64,000 nt of DNA from an uncultured Opitutia bacterium (GTDB lineage: Bacteria; Verrucomicrobiota; Verrucomicrobiia; Opitutales; Opitutaceae), in contig CAIRTK010000081.1 of assembly GCA_903881475.1 (NCBI GenBank), forward strand, positions 1-64,000. Reading direction: 5' to 3'. How positions within the stretch are numbered: the first letter of the stretch is position 1; each line of letters begins with the position of its first letter. The notes under the pieces were generated by a model. It was not told the origin of the DNA. It made no database searches and saw only the letters and a list, made by a program, of their open reading frames with translations. Shown piece after piece: positions 44,001 through 52,764 of the stretch. The translations under genes and the position numbers were made by a program.

Positions 44001-45880
44001 GTCTGAAAGCTCCGCCACCTGGCCAGGGGCAGGTTGGCAATGCCGATGAAGGCGAGCTGGCTGGCGACGAAGGCGAGCAGCCACCAGAAGGTCGCCTCGA
44101 CGAAGCCGTAGTTGTGGAGGCCCACGCCGAGCAGGTTCACGCCGAAAAAGCTCCAGCTCGTCACGATGTTGCCGAAAACGGCGAGGCACATGAGGCCGCG
44201 CTGCTTGACCAGGCCGCCCCAGCGGGCGTGGAGGATGATCGCATTCCAGATCACGATGATCAGCGCGCCGTTTTCCTTGGGATCCCAGCCCCAGAAGCGG
44301 CCCCAGGACTGGTCGGCCCAGATGCCGCCGAGGACCGTGCCGACGAGGCTGAACAGCGTGGCGAAGCAGACGATGCCATACACCATGCGGGCAAGCGTGT
44401 CGGCCGTCGCCTTGTCCAGGGACTGGGTGAAAACGCCCCGGACAATGTAGATCAGTGCGAGGAACCCGGCGAGGAAAGTGGCGCCGTAGCCCGCGGTCAC
44501 CGTCAGCACGTGGGTCGAGAGCCAGAAATTGGAGTCCAGCACGGCGCGCATCATCTCGAGGGTGTCGCCGCCGAGCTCGAGATAGGACGCAATGAGCAGC
44601 GTGCTGAAGCCGATGAGCCCGGCGGCGGCGGAGCCGATGCCGTTGCGGTAGAGGTACTCGAGGCCCAGGCAGAACGCCACGGAGACCCAGCCGACAAACA
44701 GCGCGGCGGAATAAAGGTTGGTGACCGGCGGGCGGCCCTCCAGCCACATGCGCGTGAGGATGCCGGCGGTGGTGAGCAACCAGGCCAGGGCGACGAGCCA
44801 GAAGGCGCCGCGGCCGAGTTCCTTGGGCCAGTAGAGCCAGGAGCAAAGCGCCCCGAAGAACGCCAGGACATAGAGGATCTTTGCGGTGTAAAACGGCCGC
44901 ACATTGTTGTACCGTGTCTCGGCATCGCATTTGGCCAGTGCGCCCGGGAACCCCTTTTGCAGCTCCTCGCGATAGAGCCGGATGATCTCGTTGAACTCGT
45001 CGGGCCGCCCGGCGCGCCACGTGTGCGCGAGCCCCGCATAGGCCATCACGTGCGCGTTGACCGCGCCGGTCTGGAAGGTCTCCATCAGCGCCGCGCCGGC
45101 GTTCCTCCAGCCGTTGGCGTCGCTTTCCCCGGCGGCGGGCGGAATCGCGAGCACATAGCCGAGCTGAGCCATGCGATCGAAGCGCTCGCCGAAGTCGATC
45201 AGTTTGCGGGCGGCGACGGCGTCGTGGGGTTGCTTCGCCTCCTTTGCGCGCACCGCCTCGATGCCGGCGGGCAGGCTTTGCTGGAAGTCCATGAGGTCGC
45301 CCAGGAAGTCAGCGCGGTCGGAGGCGACGACGCTCTCCTTCAGGCGGAGGTACAGGATGACGTTGGACTGGAGCTGGACGACGCTGCGCTGAAAGGCATT
45401 GCGCGCCTGGGATTCGACCGGCTCGGCCAGCTTGGCCTGGCGCTCGAGTTCCGGCAGGGCCTTCTGAATCTGCGCGAACGAGTACCGGCGTTCCCCAAGG
45501 CCGTCCGCCGGCTGGAGGTGGAACAGGCTCAGGACATCGGGATTGTCGATGACGATCACCTGGTAGGTGTCCGCCTTGGTCGCGTCAAACATCAGGTCGA
45601 GAAACCACTCGTTGGGCGTGAGCAGGCGGTTATCCGGCGTGGCGATCCGGTGGCTGCGCTCCGGGTCGCTGTTGGCAGGATCGTTCGAGACGTTGTTGCA
45701 GAGCACGAGCAGCGACGTGCGCGCGACGGTGTCCATCGGTTTCACGCGGCCGTTCATCAGCACTGGCAAGCGGCTGAACCCGACCACGTCGAACGCGGCG
45801 GGATTGCGCAGCGGCAGCAGCGACCGGCCGATGAGGGCGAGGCCGAGCAGGAGCAAAAGCAGAGGGAAATACCGTTTCAT
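43994..45880 (-). CDS. ccsA: cytochrome c biogenesis protein CcsA (System II), with N-terminal extension
   Basis: A 628-residue membrane protein that delivers and attaches haem to apocytochrome c. The C-terminal about 290 residues are the CcsA core with the Trp-rich haem motif WGWDPKENGALIIVIWNAI and conserved His in LSTHVLTVTAGYG and ILHARWGG. The N-terminal about 330 residues begin with a membrane segment (YFPLLLLLLGLALIGRSLL) and form a long periplasmic domain with RPFYTAKILYVL before the core. This extended arrangement resembles CcsA proteins fused or linked to a ResB-like end. It overlaps resB by ATGA, and its TAG stop is inside repeat D. Confidence 0.92.
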   Translation of the reverse strand: MKRYFPLLLLLLGLALIGRSLLPLRNPAAFDVVGFSRLPVLMNGRVKPMDTVARTSLLVLCNNVSNDPANSDPERSHRIATPDNRLLTPNEWFLDLMFDATKADTYQVIVIDNPDVLSLFHLQPADGLGERRYSFAQIQKALPELERQAKLAEPVESQARNAFQRSVVQLQSNVILYLRLKESVVASDRADFLGDLMDFQQSLPAGIEAVRAKEAKQPHDAVAARKLIDFGERFDRMAQLGYVLAIPPAAGESDANGWRNAGAALMETFQTGAVNAHVMAYAGLAHTWRAGRPDEFNEIIRLYREELQKGFPGALAKCDAETRYNNVRPFYTAKILYVLAFFGALCSWLYWPKELGRGAFWLVALAWLLTTAGILTRMWLEGRPPVTNLYSAALFVGWVSVAFCLGLEYLYRNGIGSAAAGLIGFSTLLIASYLELGGDTLEMMRAVLDSNFWLSTHVLTVTAGYGATFLAGFLALIYIVRGVFTQSLDKATADTLARMVYGIVCFATLFSLVGTVLGGIWADQSWGRFWGWDPKENGALIIVIWNAIILHARWGGLVKQRGLMCLAVFGNIVTSWSFFGVNLLGVGLHNYGFVEATFWWLLAFVASQLAFIGIANLPLARWRSFQTR

Positions 45881-47055
45881 GGTCGCGCGGGAGGGTAAGC
45901 GGCCGAGGCGCGGCGTTTGCCGATGAAACCGGAGAGATGGATGCAGAACTGGACGATCAGGCCGAGGGTGATCATGGCGCAGGAGATATAGGGCAGGCGC
46001 CAGCTGGGGTTGCGCACGACCTGGAGGACCGACATGGCGTGCTCTCCATCCATCTGGTACTGATAGAAGGTCAGGCCGGCGTAACGCAGCGGGTTGTTCA
46101 TGTAGATCAGCACCTCGCGGTCATCCCGGCCATCGGGCGTGGTCAGGCGGAGGCGGCTGGCGAAATTCTTCGGGATGTCGGTGCCGAGATAAACGTCGTG
46201 GGTCGTCTTGAGCAGCGTGAGCGAAAAGGGCTTGTAGGCACGCTGCGGGCGCATCCCGATGCGCCAGGTACGGCCGCCATAGTCGAAAGTCTGCGGGGCC
46301 TGCAGCTGGGGTGACACGAGCCAGATGCCGAGCGAACCCTCGGGCCCGGCGAGTTCGACGAAGGCGGCGGGCCAGTTGCGCTCGTCCTGCTTGTAAGTGA
46401 GCGGCAGGGGCGTGGCGGTGATCTGCGGCCCGATGCCGGCGGTGGCCAGGGAGGGGTTTTCGCCCGTGCCGGCCCGCAGCCGCAGCGCGGCATTCGGGTA
46501 ATATTCCTTTGTCACCACCCGGAAGGGCAGCTTCGGATGCTGGATCGGGGTGCTGTCGGCCAGCAGGGTTTCCGGAATGACGACGACGTCGTCAAACTGC
46601 GGGTCGGTCGTGTCGATGATCGCGAGCTCGTTGTAGCGGTAGCTTTCCGCGTAGGTCTTCGTCTCGCCCTCCCTGAGCTGCAGCTGGAACTCCTCCTGCC
46701 AGAGTCCGGAAAGCAATTCTCCCACGAGCAGCAGGATCAGCCCCGCATGGGTGAGGAAGATGCCGGATTTCCGCCAGGTGAGCTTGAAGCGGTAGACGTG
46801 GGCGGCGACGAGGTTGACCAGCAGAAAGCCGCCGATGAGGTAGCCGCCGGGAAACACGGGCAGCGGGATGGCGGTGCCGGGAATCCGCCAGAGCACGAAG
46901 AGGCTGTGGAAATATTTTTCCTGCACGGCCCAGATCCCGAGGTTCACTTGGTCAAGGGTGGCGGCGAAGACCAGGATCATCGACAGGGCGAGCAGCACGA
47001 CCGTGAGCCGGAGCGACACGAAGAAATCCCGGAACTGGCGGACGGTGTCGTTCAC
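45877..47055 (-). CDS. resB: cytochrome c biogenesis protein ResB
   Basis: A 392-residue partner of CcsA in System II haem delivery. The GTG at 47055 overlaps the upstream TGA (GTGA). Two closely spaced N-terminal membrane segments appear first (LTVVLLALSMILVFAATLDQ and GGYLIGGFLLVNLVAAHVY). A third is SGIFLTHAGLILLLVGELL. A long periplasmic domain follows with DDREVLIYMNNPLRYAGLTF and a final segment before the Lys/Arg-rich tail. FYQYQMDGEHAMSVLQVVRN is the conserved ResB end block. Longer upstream frames would lose the first membrane segment's usual position. Confidence 0.9.
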   Translation of the reverse strand: MNDTVRQFRDFFVSLRLTVVLLALSMILVFAATLDQVNLGIWAVQEKYFHSLFVLWRIPGTAIPLPVFPGGYLIGGFLLVNLVAAHVYRFKLTWRKSGIFLTHAGLILLLVGELLSGLWQEEFQLQLREGETKTYAESYRYNELAIIDTTDPQFDDVVVIPETLLADSTPIQHPKLPFRVVTKEYYPNAALRLRAGTGENPSLATAGIGPQITATPLPLTYKQDERNWPAAFVELAGPEGSLGIWLVSPQLQAPQTFDYGGRTWRIGMRPQRAYKPFSLTLLKTTHDVYLGTDIPKNFASRLRLTTPDGRDDREVLIYMNNPLRYAGLTFYQYQMDGEHAMSVLQVVRNPSWRLPYISCAMITLGLIVQFCIHLSGFIGKRRASAAYPPARP

Positions 47056-47684
47056 GGGGCGGAGGGCGCGGGGGCCGAGATGGTTTGGAGGAAGGCGAGG
47101 AAAGCAGGCTTTTCCTTCGCCACGAGGGCGGCGGGCCCGCTCAGCTTGAAGAACCAGGTGGCGTTGTTGTAGGGCACGATGGCGCCGAGAATCCGGCGGG
47201 GGCCGGCCGCATCGGTGTTGACGAAGTCCACGACGACGAACGTCAGGCCGTGCTGTTCGATCCGGGTGGTCGCGCCTGGCAGGTCGCCGTCGGACAGCGG
47301 CGCCAGCTGGATCTGTCCCCGCCAGCGGTTGAGGTTGGCGAGTTCGCCGCCGACATCGCCGGGAAACGCCGTGATGGAAAGATCGGCCTCGGCCCCGTTC
47401 TCGCCCGGGACGGTGAAACTGCCCTTGCGCATCGCGGCGGCCGGCTTCGCCTTCCAATGGGCGGGGGCGGTCCACGTCAGATCGGAACCATCGGCGGTCG
47501 GGACGGCAGTGCCGGCCATGTCGGCCCCGCCGGGAACCGCCGGGGCGCTGGCGCCCGCGGCCATGGCCGGAGGGAGCTCCTCGGGCTTTTCCTTGGGCAC
47601 GCGGTAACTCTCCACCTTCGCCTCGCGACAGGCCGTGAGCAGGGTCAGCAGGACGAGCGGCAGCAGGGCGTGGCGGTGGCGCAT
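47052..47684 (-). CDS. lipoprotein linked to cytochrome c biogenesis genes
   Basis: A 210-residue lipoprotein. The lipobox LTAC (LLPLVLLTLLTAC) gives a lipidated Cys19. A Pro/Ala linker follows (EELPPAMAAGASAPAVPG), then a globular domain with TWTAPAHWKAKPAAAMRKG, ADLSITAFPGDVGGELANLN and IVPYNNATWFFKLSG. Its stop overlaps the resB start, so it is translated together with resB and ccsA and may help haem or apocytochrome handling on the periplasmic side. I do not recognise a named family; the link is context only. Confidence 0.75.
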   Translation of the reverse strand: MRHRHALLPLVLLTLLTACREAKVESYRVPKEKPEELPPAMAAGASAPAVPGGADMAGTAVPTADGSDLTWTAPAHWKAKPAAAMRKGSFTVPGENGAEADLSITAFPGDVGGELANLNRWRGQIQLAPLSDGDLPGATTRIEQHGLTFVVVDFVNTDAAGPRRILGAIVPYNNATWFFKLSGPAALVAKEKPAFLAFLQTISAPAPSAP

Positions 47685-47918
47685 GAAAGAGGAAGAACTC
47701 AGGGTTTTTTGCGCCGAAACATCAATCTAATCCGGCCGGTTATCAGCCGGGGTCCCGCCTTGGATTAGCTGGCGGCAAGGGTGCTGATGGAAGCGCTTCG
47801 GCTGCTAGGGCAGCGGAGGGATCGCCGGAGGGCGCGACTCAGCTGGAACATTCGCCAGCCCCACCTCGCCTTACTTCTGATCCTTGCCAAGCCCCGGCCG
47901 GCACGGAATAACCGCGCC
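47685..47918. other. divergent promoter region between the cytochrome and 5-oxoproline operons
   Basis: No gene is seen. An inverted pair CTAATCC (47727-47733) and GGATTAG (47762-47768) encloses a GC-rich inner stretch. Possible start codons in frame with pxpB before 47919 give an Arg-rich sequence without conservation. Confidence 0.4.
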
Positions 47919-48617
47919 ATGACGTTTACCGCGCTGGGCGACACCGCTGTCGTGGTTGGACTCGGCACCGGCATCGACCCGTCGGTGTTCCCGCGCGTTC
48001 GTGCCCTCACGGCGGCCTTGGAACACGACCGGCCGCCCGGCATCATCGAGGTCGTACCCGCTTATGCGACGGTCACGGTGTTCTACGAACCCAGCCGGCT
48101 GACCGGCGAGGGCGAGCGGCCCTACGAACGGGTGTGCCGCTTCATCATATCGCGGTCAGGCCATCTTCAGGCCGACGCGAAAAAGAAATTCGCCAGCCCG
48201 GGGCGCACGATCGAGATCCCCGTGAGTTACGGCGGGGAATTCGGCCCGGATCTGGCCGAGGTGGCCGCGCACTGCGGGCTGAAGCCTGCTGACGTGATCA
48301 AGCGCCACAAGGGTGCGGATTACTTGGTGCACACCATCGGATTTGCCCCGGGCTTTCCTTATCTCGGGGGCTTGCCGGAGAAGCTGCATACGCCGCGCCG
48401 GGCGACCCCGAGGAAAAACGTGCCGGCGGGGTCCGTGGGCATTGGCGGCGCGCAGACGGGCATCTATTCATTGGCGACGCCCGGCGGCTGGCAGCTGATC
48501 GGGCGGACTCCGCTGGCGCTGTTCCGGCCCGGCGCAGAGGAACCGGCGCTGTTGCGGGTGGGGGACCGCGTGCGATTCAAACCGATCACACCGGAGGAGT
48601 TTGCCGCATGGAAATAA
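47919..48617 (+). CDS. pxpB: 5-oxoprolinase subunit PxpB
   Basis: A 232-residue subunit of the three-part ATP-dependent 5-oxoprolinase, which opens 5-oxoproline to glutamate in the cytoplasm. It was formerly known as KipI-like. It starts MTFTALGDTAVVV. Typical blocks are GIIEVVPAYATVTVFYEP, HTIGFAPGFPYLGGLPE and RKNVPAGSVGIGGAQTGIYS. The ATG at 47919 is preferred over in-frame upstream starts. It overlaps pxpC by about 10 bases, and a Shine-Dalgarno (GGAGGAG) for pxpC lies inside its end. Confidence 0.95.
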   Translation: MTFTALGDTAVVVGLGTGIDPSVFPRVRALTAALEHDRPPGIIEVVPAYATVTVFYEPSRLTGEGERPYERVCRFIISRSGHLQADAKKKFASPGRTIEIPVSYGGEFGPDLAEVAAHCGLKPADVIKRHKGADYLVHTIGFAPGFPYLGGLPEKLHTPRRATPRKNVPAGSVGIGGAQTGIYSLATPGGWQLIGRTPLALFRPGAEEPALLRVGDRVRFKPITPEEFAAWK

Positions 48618-49534
48618 AAGTCCTGCGCAGCGGCATGCTGACCACGATCCAGGACCTGGGCCGGCGGGGTCATCGCGCGGAAGGCGTGCCGTGGAGCGGC
48701 GCGATGGATGGATTTGCGCTGCGGGTGGCCAACCTGCTGGTGGGCAACCCCGCGAACACCGCAGCGCTTGAGTGCACGCTCCTGGGCCCCGAGCTGGCTT
48801 TCTCCACCGCGGCGCTGGTGGCCGTGACGGGGGCGGAATTTGAGGGGGTGGAGGCATGGCATCCCTTTGTGGTCCCGGCGGGCGGCCGCCTGAAGCTGGG
48901 TGCGGCCCGGCGCGGCTGCCGGGCCTATCTGGCCGTGGCGGGGGGCTTTGACATTCCGCGGGTGCTCGGCAGCGGCAGCACCTATCTGCGCGCGGGGATG
49001 GGGGGATTCGAAGGCCGGGCGCTGCGCGACGGTGACGTCCTGCAGGCCCCGGAGATCATGCGGCCGATGGCGGGCCACTGGCGCGTGGACGGGCGGATTT
49101 TTCCGGCCTATGCCCCGGCGCCGACCGTGCGGGCAGTGCGGGGGGCCCAGGCGGATGAATTTGGCGGGGTCCTGTTTGATTCGGAGTTCAAGATCATGGC
49201 GCAGTCGGACCGGATGGGCGTGCGGCTGGGCGGACGGCGGCTGGTGTGCATTGGTGGGGCGGCGGAGCTGGTGTCGTCGGCGGTGGCGCCCGGCACGGTG
49301 CAGATCCCGCCGGACGGCCAGCCCATCATCCTCATGGCGGATGCGCAGACGATCGGGGGCTATCCCCAGGCCGCGCATGTGATCAGCACGGACCTGCCGC
49401 TCGTCGCGCAGCTGCGGCCGGGGGACAAGTTGAAATTTATGGAAGTGCCGCTGAACGAGGCCCACCAACTGGCACTCGAGCGCGAGCGCACGCTGGCGAT
49501 CCTGCGCGAGGGGTTGGCGCAGAAATTCCGCTGA
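48608..49534 (+). CDS. pxpC: 5-oxoprolinase subunit PxpC
   Basis: A 308-residue subunit of 5-oxoprolinase, of the biotin-dependent carboxyltransferase-like (KipA) family. It starts MEIKVLRSGMLTTIQDLGRR. Characteristic blocks are GVPWSGAMDGFALRVANLLV, GGFDIPRVLGSGSTYLRAG and LGGRRLVCIGGAAELVSSAV. PxpB and PxpC form the catalytic pair that works with PxpA. Repeat B follows the gene and separates it from pxpA. Confidence 0.95.
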   Translation: MEIKVLRSGMLTTIQDLGRRGHRAEGVPWSGAMDGFALRVANLLVGNPANTAALECTLLGPELAFSTAALVAVTGAEFEGVEAWHPFVVPAGGRLKLGAARRGCRAYLAVAGGFDIPRVLGSGSTYLRAGMGGFEGRALRDGDVLQAPEIMRPMAGHWRVDGRIFPAYAPAPTVRAVRGAQADEFGGVLFDSEFKIMAQSDRMGVRLGGRRLVCIGGAAELVSSAVAPGTVQIPPDGQPIILMADAQTIGGYPQAAHVISTDLPLVAQLRPGDKLKFMEVPLNEAHQLALERERTLAILREGLAQKFR

Positions 49535-49537
49535 GGA

Positions 49538-49682
49538 AAACCACGAATGGACACGAATGCACACGAATTGGAGAACCCGGTAGGCCGCGTGTCTCGCACC
49601 TCTTCCTCCCACCGGGAAAGATCGTTTCCGGCGCTGAGCAATCCGCAGATTCATTCGTGTCGATTCGTGTTCATTCGTGGTT
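49538..49682. repeat. inverted repeat of tandem CACGAAT units between pxpC and pxpA (copy B)
   Basis: The left arm (49538-49568) contains CCACGAATGGACACGAATG and a further CACGAAT. The right arm (49649-49682) contains TCATTCGTGTCGATTCGTG and a further ATTCGTGG, on the opposite strand. About 26 of 30 aligned bases match. The middle 80 bases have no gene. It interrupts an otherwise tight operon. Confidence 0.85.
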
Positions 49683-49711
49683 CAATTGTCTCTTCCTGAC
49701 TGCGATTGAAA

Positions 49712-50458
49712 ATGCCACGCATCGACCTTAACTGCGACTTGGGCGAAGGCGCCGGCCATGATGCCGAGCTGATGCCGCTGATCACGTCGGCGAACATCGC
49801 CTGCGGCGCGCACGCCGGGGACGAGGCGACCATGCGCGCGAGTGTGGTGCTGGCCCAGCGGCACGGCGTGCGGGTGGGGGCGCATCCGGGCTTTGCCGAC
49901 CGGGAGAACTTTGGGCGGACGGAGCTGGCGACCTCGCCGGTGGAGGCCGGCGTGCTGGTCCACGGCCAGATCCGACGGTTGCAGCGGATCGCGGCCGAGA
50001 CGGGTGCCGGGGTGCACCATGTGAAGCTGCACGGCGCGCTCTACACCATGGCGGCGCGCGACTACGACCTGGCCGTGATGATTGCGGCCGCGATCCAGAC
50101 GACCGGCCGCGATTCCCTCCTTTACGCCCCGGCGGGAAGCCAGCTGATCCGGGCGGCCCGTTTGGTCGGCCTGCCGGTGGCCGCCGAGGTGTTTGCCGAT
50201 CGCACCTATCAGCACGATGGCTCGCTGACGCCGCGGTCCCGGGCGGATGCGCTCATCACCGATGATGAGCGGGCGGCGGCGCAGGTGCTGCGCATGCTGC
50301 GCGAGGGCGTGGTGCGATCGACGGACGGCCTCGATGTGCCCATCACGGCCGATACGGTCTGCGTGCATGGCGACGGGCCGCACGCCGTGGCGGTGGCACG
50401 CCGGTTGCGGCAGGAACTGGAACGGGCGGGAATCGAAATCAAGGCGTTCGGCGCATGA
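49712..50458 (+). CDS. pxpA: 5-oxoprolinase subunit PxpA (LamB/YcsF family)
   Basis: A 248-residue subunit with the start MPRIDLNCDLGEGAGHDAEL. It completes the PxpABC 5-oxoprolinase. The conserved NIACGAHAGDEATM, VGAHPGFADRENFGR and HVKLHGALYTMA contain His and Asp residues of the family active site. The ATG at 49712 is preferred over an in-frame TTG six bases earlier. The stop overlaps the next gene by ATGA. Confidence 0.96.
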   Translation: MPRIDLNCDLGEGAGHDAELMPLITSANIACGAHAGDEATMRASVVLAQRHGVRVGAHPGFADRENFGRTELATSPVEAGVLVHGQIRRLQRIAAETGAGVHHVKLHGALYTMAARDYDLAVMIAAAIQTTGRDSLLYAPAGSQLIRAARLVGLPVAAEVFADRTYQHDGSLTPRSRADALITDDERAAAQVLRMLREGVVRSTDGLDVPITADTVCVHGDGPHAVAVARRLRQELERAGIEIKAFGA

Positions 50459-51147
50459 TCAAGCTGATTGGAGTCCTGGTGGTGGCCGCGGGGTTTGCGC
50501 TGCGGTTCAACACGCTGCTGGTGGTGCTGGCCGCAGGCATCGCGACGGGCTTGGTGGCGGGCATGCCGTTCAACGACATCATGGCGTTGTTCGGGAAATA
50601 TTTCGTGGAGAACCGCTACATGACCCTCGTGGTCGTGCTGATGGTGCCGGTGATCGGCCTGCTGGAGCGCTATGGGCTGCAGGAGCGCGCGGAGACCCTG
50701 ATCCGCCGCGCGAAGGCGGCGACGGCGGGCCGGGTGGTGCTGCTGTACACAGCGGTCCGGCAGATTTCGATCAGCTTGGGGATCAATCTCGGGGGACATG
50801 CGGCGGCGGTGCGGCCGTTGATCGCACCCATGGCGGAAGGCGCGGCGCGAGCCCGGCACGGCGAGCTGTCGGAGCAGACCGTGCAGGACATCCGCGCCCA
50901 TGCGGCGGCGGCGGAAAACATCGGCAATTTTTTTGGCGAGGATATCTTCATTGCCGTCGGGGCGATCCTGCTGATGAAGGGATTCTTTGATGCGCTGAAA
51001 ATCGAGGTAAGCCTGTGGGCGATGGCGCGCTGGGGCATCCCGACGGCGCTCGTGGCCTTCGGGGTGATGGCATGGCGGACGCGCGAACTCGACCGGCGGA
51101 TTGCCCGGGCCGCGAAGCCCCCGGGGCCGAAGGAGGGCGGGGCATGA
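50455..51147 (+). CDS. DUF969-family membrane protein (5-oxoproline transporter subunit)
   Basis: A 230-residue integral membrane protein. Six or so segments are visible, for example LIGVLVVAAGFALRFNTLLV, LVVVLMVPVIGLLERYGLQ and FIAVGAILLMKGFFDALKI. LYTAVRQISISLGINLGGHA is a conserved polar segment. DUF969 and DUF979 proteins always pair and are found next to pcp in many bacteria, hence the inferred role as a 5-oxoproline permease. Here they sit between pxpABC and pcp, which supports that role. Confidence 0.88.
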   Translation: MIKLIGVLVVAAGFALRFNTLLVVLAAGIATGLVAGMPFNDIMALFGKYFVENRYMTLVVVLMVPVIGLLERYGLQERAETLIRRAKAATAGRVVLLYTAVRQISISLGINLGGHAAAVRPLIAPMAEGAARARHGELSEQTVQDIRAHAAAAENIGNFFGEDIFIAVGAILLMKGFFDALKIEVSLWAMARWGIPTALVAFGVMAWRTRELDRRIARAAKPPGPKEGGA

Positions 51148-52109
51148 GTCCGCTTCTCACGGTCGAGTTTTTTTATGGGGTGACAGGGGCTGTGCTGGCG
51201 CTGGTTGCAGGACGCATCGCCCTCGATGCCGGACACCCGAAGCGGTGGGGCTCCGCGCTATTTTGGGGCCTGCTTGCGGTGGTCTTCATTTTTGGAAAGA
51301 TCCTTCCGCCGGTCGGGACCGGTTATCTGCTGCTGACCATGGTGCTGCTGGCGGCGGCCGGACAAGTCGGCCGCTCCAACGAGGCGACCTCGACCAAGCC
51401 CGAGCGCGTGCTCCGGGCCGGGGTGCTGCAGAACAGGATTTTTTGGCCGGTGCTGCTCATCCCCGCCTCGGCCATCGTTGGGTCGCTGTGCCTGGGCCGG
51501 ATTCATTTTGGGACGTTCGAGCTGGCTGACCCCAAGCAGGCGACGCTGATTTCCGTCGGAATCGGCATGCTGCTGGCCTTGGCCGCGGGCCTGACGGTGA
51601 CCCGGGCACGGATAACCGTGCCGGTGGCGGAGGGCAGCCGGCTGCTCCAGACCGTCGGCTGGGCGGTGATCCTGCCGCAACTGCTGGCGGCGCTGGGAGG
51701 AATCTTCGCCCAAGCGGGCGTGGGTCCGGTCGTGGCCGGCTTGGTGTCACGGGCACTGCCGACGCAGTTTCCCTTTGTCGCGGTGGCGGCGTACTGTCTC
51801 GGCATGGCGCTCTTTACCGTGATCATGGGCAATGCCTTTGCTGCCTTCCCGGTCATCACGCTCGGGATCGGCCTGCCGCTGATCGTGCAGCAGCACCATG
51901 GCAACCCGGCGATCATGGCGTCCATCGGCATGCTCTCGGGCTACTGTGGCACGCTGCTCACGCCGATGGCGGCGAACTTCAACCTCGTGCCGGCCTTGCT
52001 GCTGGAGCTGCCGGACAAGCACGCAGTCATCAAGGCGCAGGTACCGATGGCCCTCGTCATCCTTGCGACCAACGTGCTGCTGATGTACTTTTGTGTCTAC
52101 CGGTTTTAG
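51144..52109 (+). CDS. DUF979-family membrane protein (5-oxoproline transporter subunit)
   Basis: A 321-residue protein with about nine membrane segments. The ATG overlaps the DUF969 stop (ATGA) and has a purine run (GGAGGGCGGGG) just upstream. Conserved blocks are FIFGKILPPVGTGYLLLTM, NAFAAFPVITLGIGLPLIVQ, and GYCGTLLTPMAANFNLVPAL, with polar residues inside the membrane as expected for a permease. It is the second half of the putative 5-oxoproline importer. Confidence 0.88.
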   Translation: MSPLLTVEFFYGVTGAVLALVAGRIALDAGHPKRWGSALFWGLLAVVFIFGKILPPVGTGYLLLTMVLLAAAGQVGRSNEATSTKPERVLRAGVLQNRIFWPVLLIPASAIVGSLCLGRIHFGTFELADPKQATLISVGIGMLLALAAGLTVTRARITVPVAEGSRLLQTVGWAVILPQLLAALGGIFAQAGVGPVVAGLVSRALPTQFPFVAVAAYCLGMALFTVIMGNAFAAFPVITLGIGLPLIVQQHHGNPAIMASIGMLSGYCGTLLTPMAANFNLVPALLLELPDKHAVIKAQVPMALVILATNVLLMYFCVYRF

Positions 52110-52125
52110 GGTGCCGGACTCCCAC

Positions 52126-52764
52126 ATGAAAACCGTCCTGATCACCGGCTTCGAACCCTTCGGCGGGGAGAAAATCAACCCCTCGCAGGAAATCGCGCGC
52201 CAGCTCAACGGCCGGGTGATTGCCGGGCGCCGCGTGATCGGCCGGATTCTGCCGTGCGTATTTGGCGCGGCGAATGCCGAGTTGCGGCGGATCCTGCGCG
52301 AGACGTCCCCGGAGCTGGTCATCGCGGTGGGCCAGGCTGGCGGGCGGGCCGAAATTACCCCGGAACGGGTGGCGATCAATGTCGATGACGCGCGCATCGC
52401 GGACAATGCGGGGGCGCAGCCGGTGGATGCGCCGGTCGTGGCGCGGGGACCGGCGGCCTATTGGAGCACCCTGCCGGTCAAGGCCATCGTTGCGGCCCTA
52501 CGGGCCCATGAAATCCCGGCGGCGGTCTCGCAGACGGCGGGAACGTTCGTCTGCAATCACGTCTTCTACGGCCTGATGCATGCCTTGCGCTCGCGGCGCG
52601 GCGTGCGCGGCGGGTTCATCCATGTGCCGTTGCTCCTGGAGCAGGCCAAAAAGGGACAGCCGAGCCTTTCGCAACAAGTGATGATTGAGGCCATCGCCCT
52701 GGCGGTCGCAGTGGCCGTCCGCACGCGCCGAGACCGGCGCGAGCCCGGCGGGCAGACCCATTAG
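52126..52764 (+). CDS. pcp: pyroglutamyl-peptidase I
   Basis: A 212-residue cysteine peptidase that removes N-terminal pyroglutamate (5-oxoproline) from peptides. It starts MKTVLITGFEPFGGEKINPS. The catalytic triad is Glu in GQAGGRAEITPERVAIN, Cys in AGTFVCNHVFYGLMH and His in GFIHVPLLLEQ. The ATG at 52126 opens the family start. The product 5-oxoproline is the substrate of PxpABC, so the whole operon forms one pathway. Confidence 0.96.
   Translation: MKTVLITGFEPFGGEKINPSQEIARQLNGRVIAGRRVIGRILPCVFGAANAELRRILRETSPELVIAVGQAGGRAEITPERVAINVDDARIADNAGAQPVDAPVVARGPAAYWSTLPVKAIVAALRAHEIPAAVSQTAGTFVCNHVFYGLMHALRSRRGVRGGFIHVPLLLEQAKKGQPSLSQQVMIEAIALAVAVAVRTRRDRREPGGQTH

Noticed and set aside
44114-45898. 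A 594-codon open frame antisense to ccsA
   Set aside because: ccsA motifs are unambiguous on the minus strand; the other frame is a GC-bias shadow.
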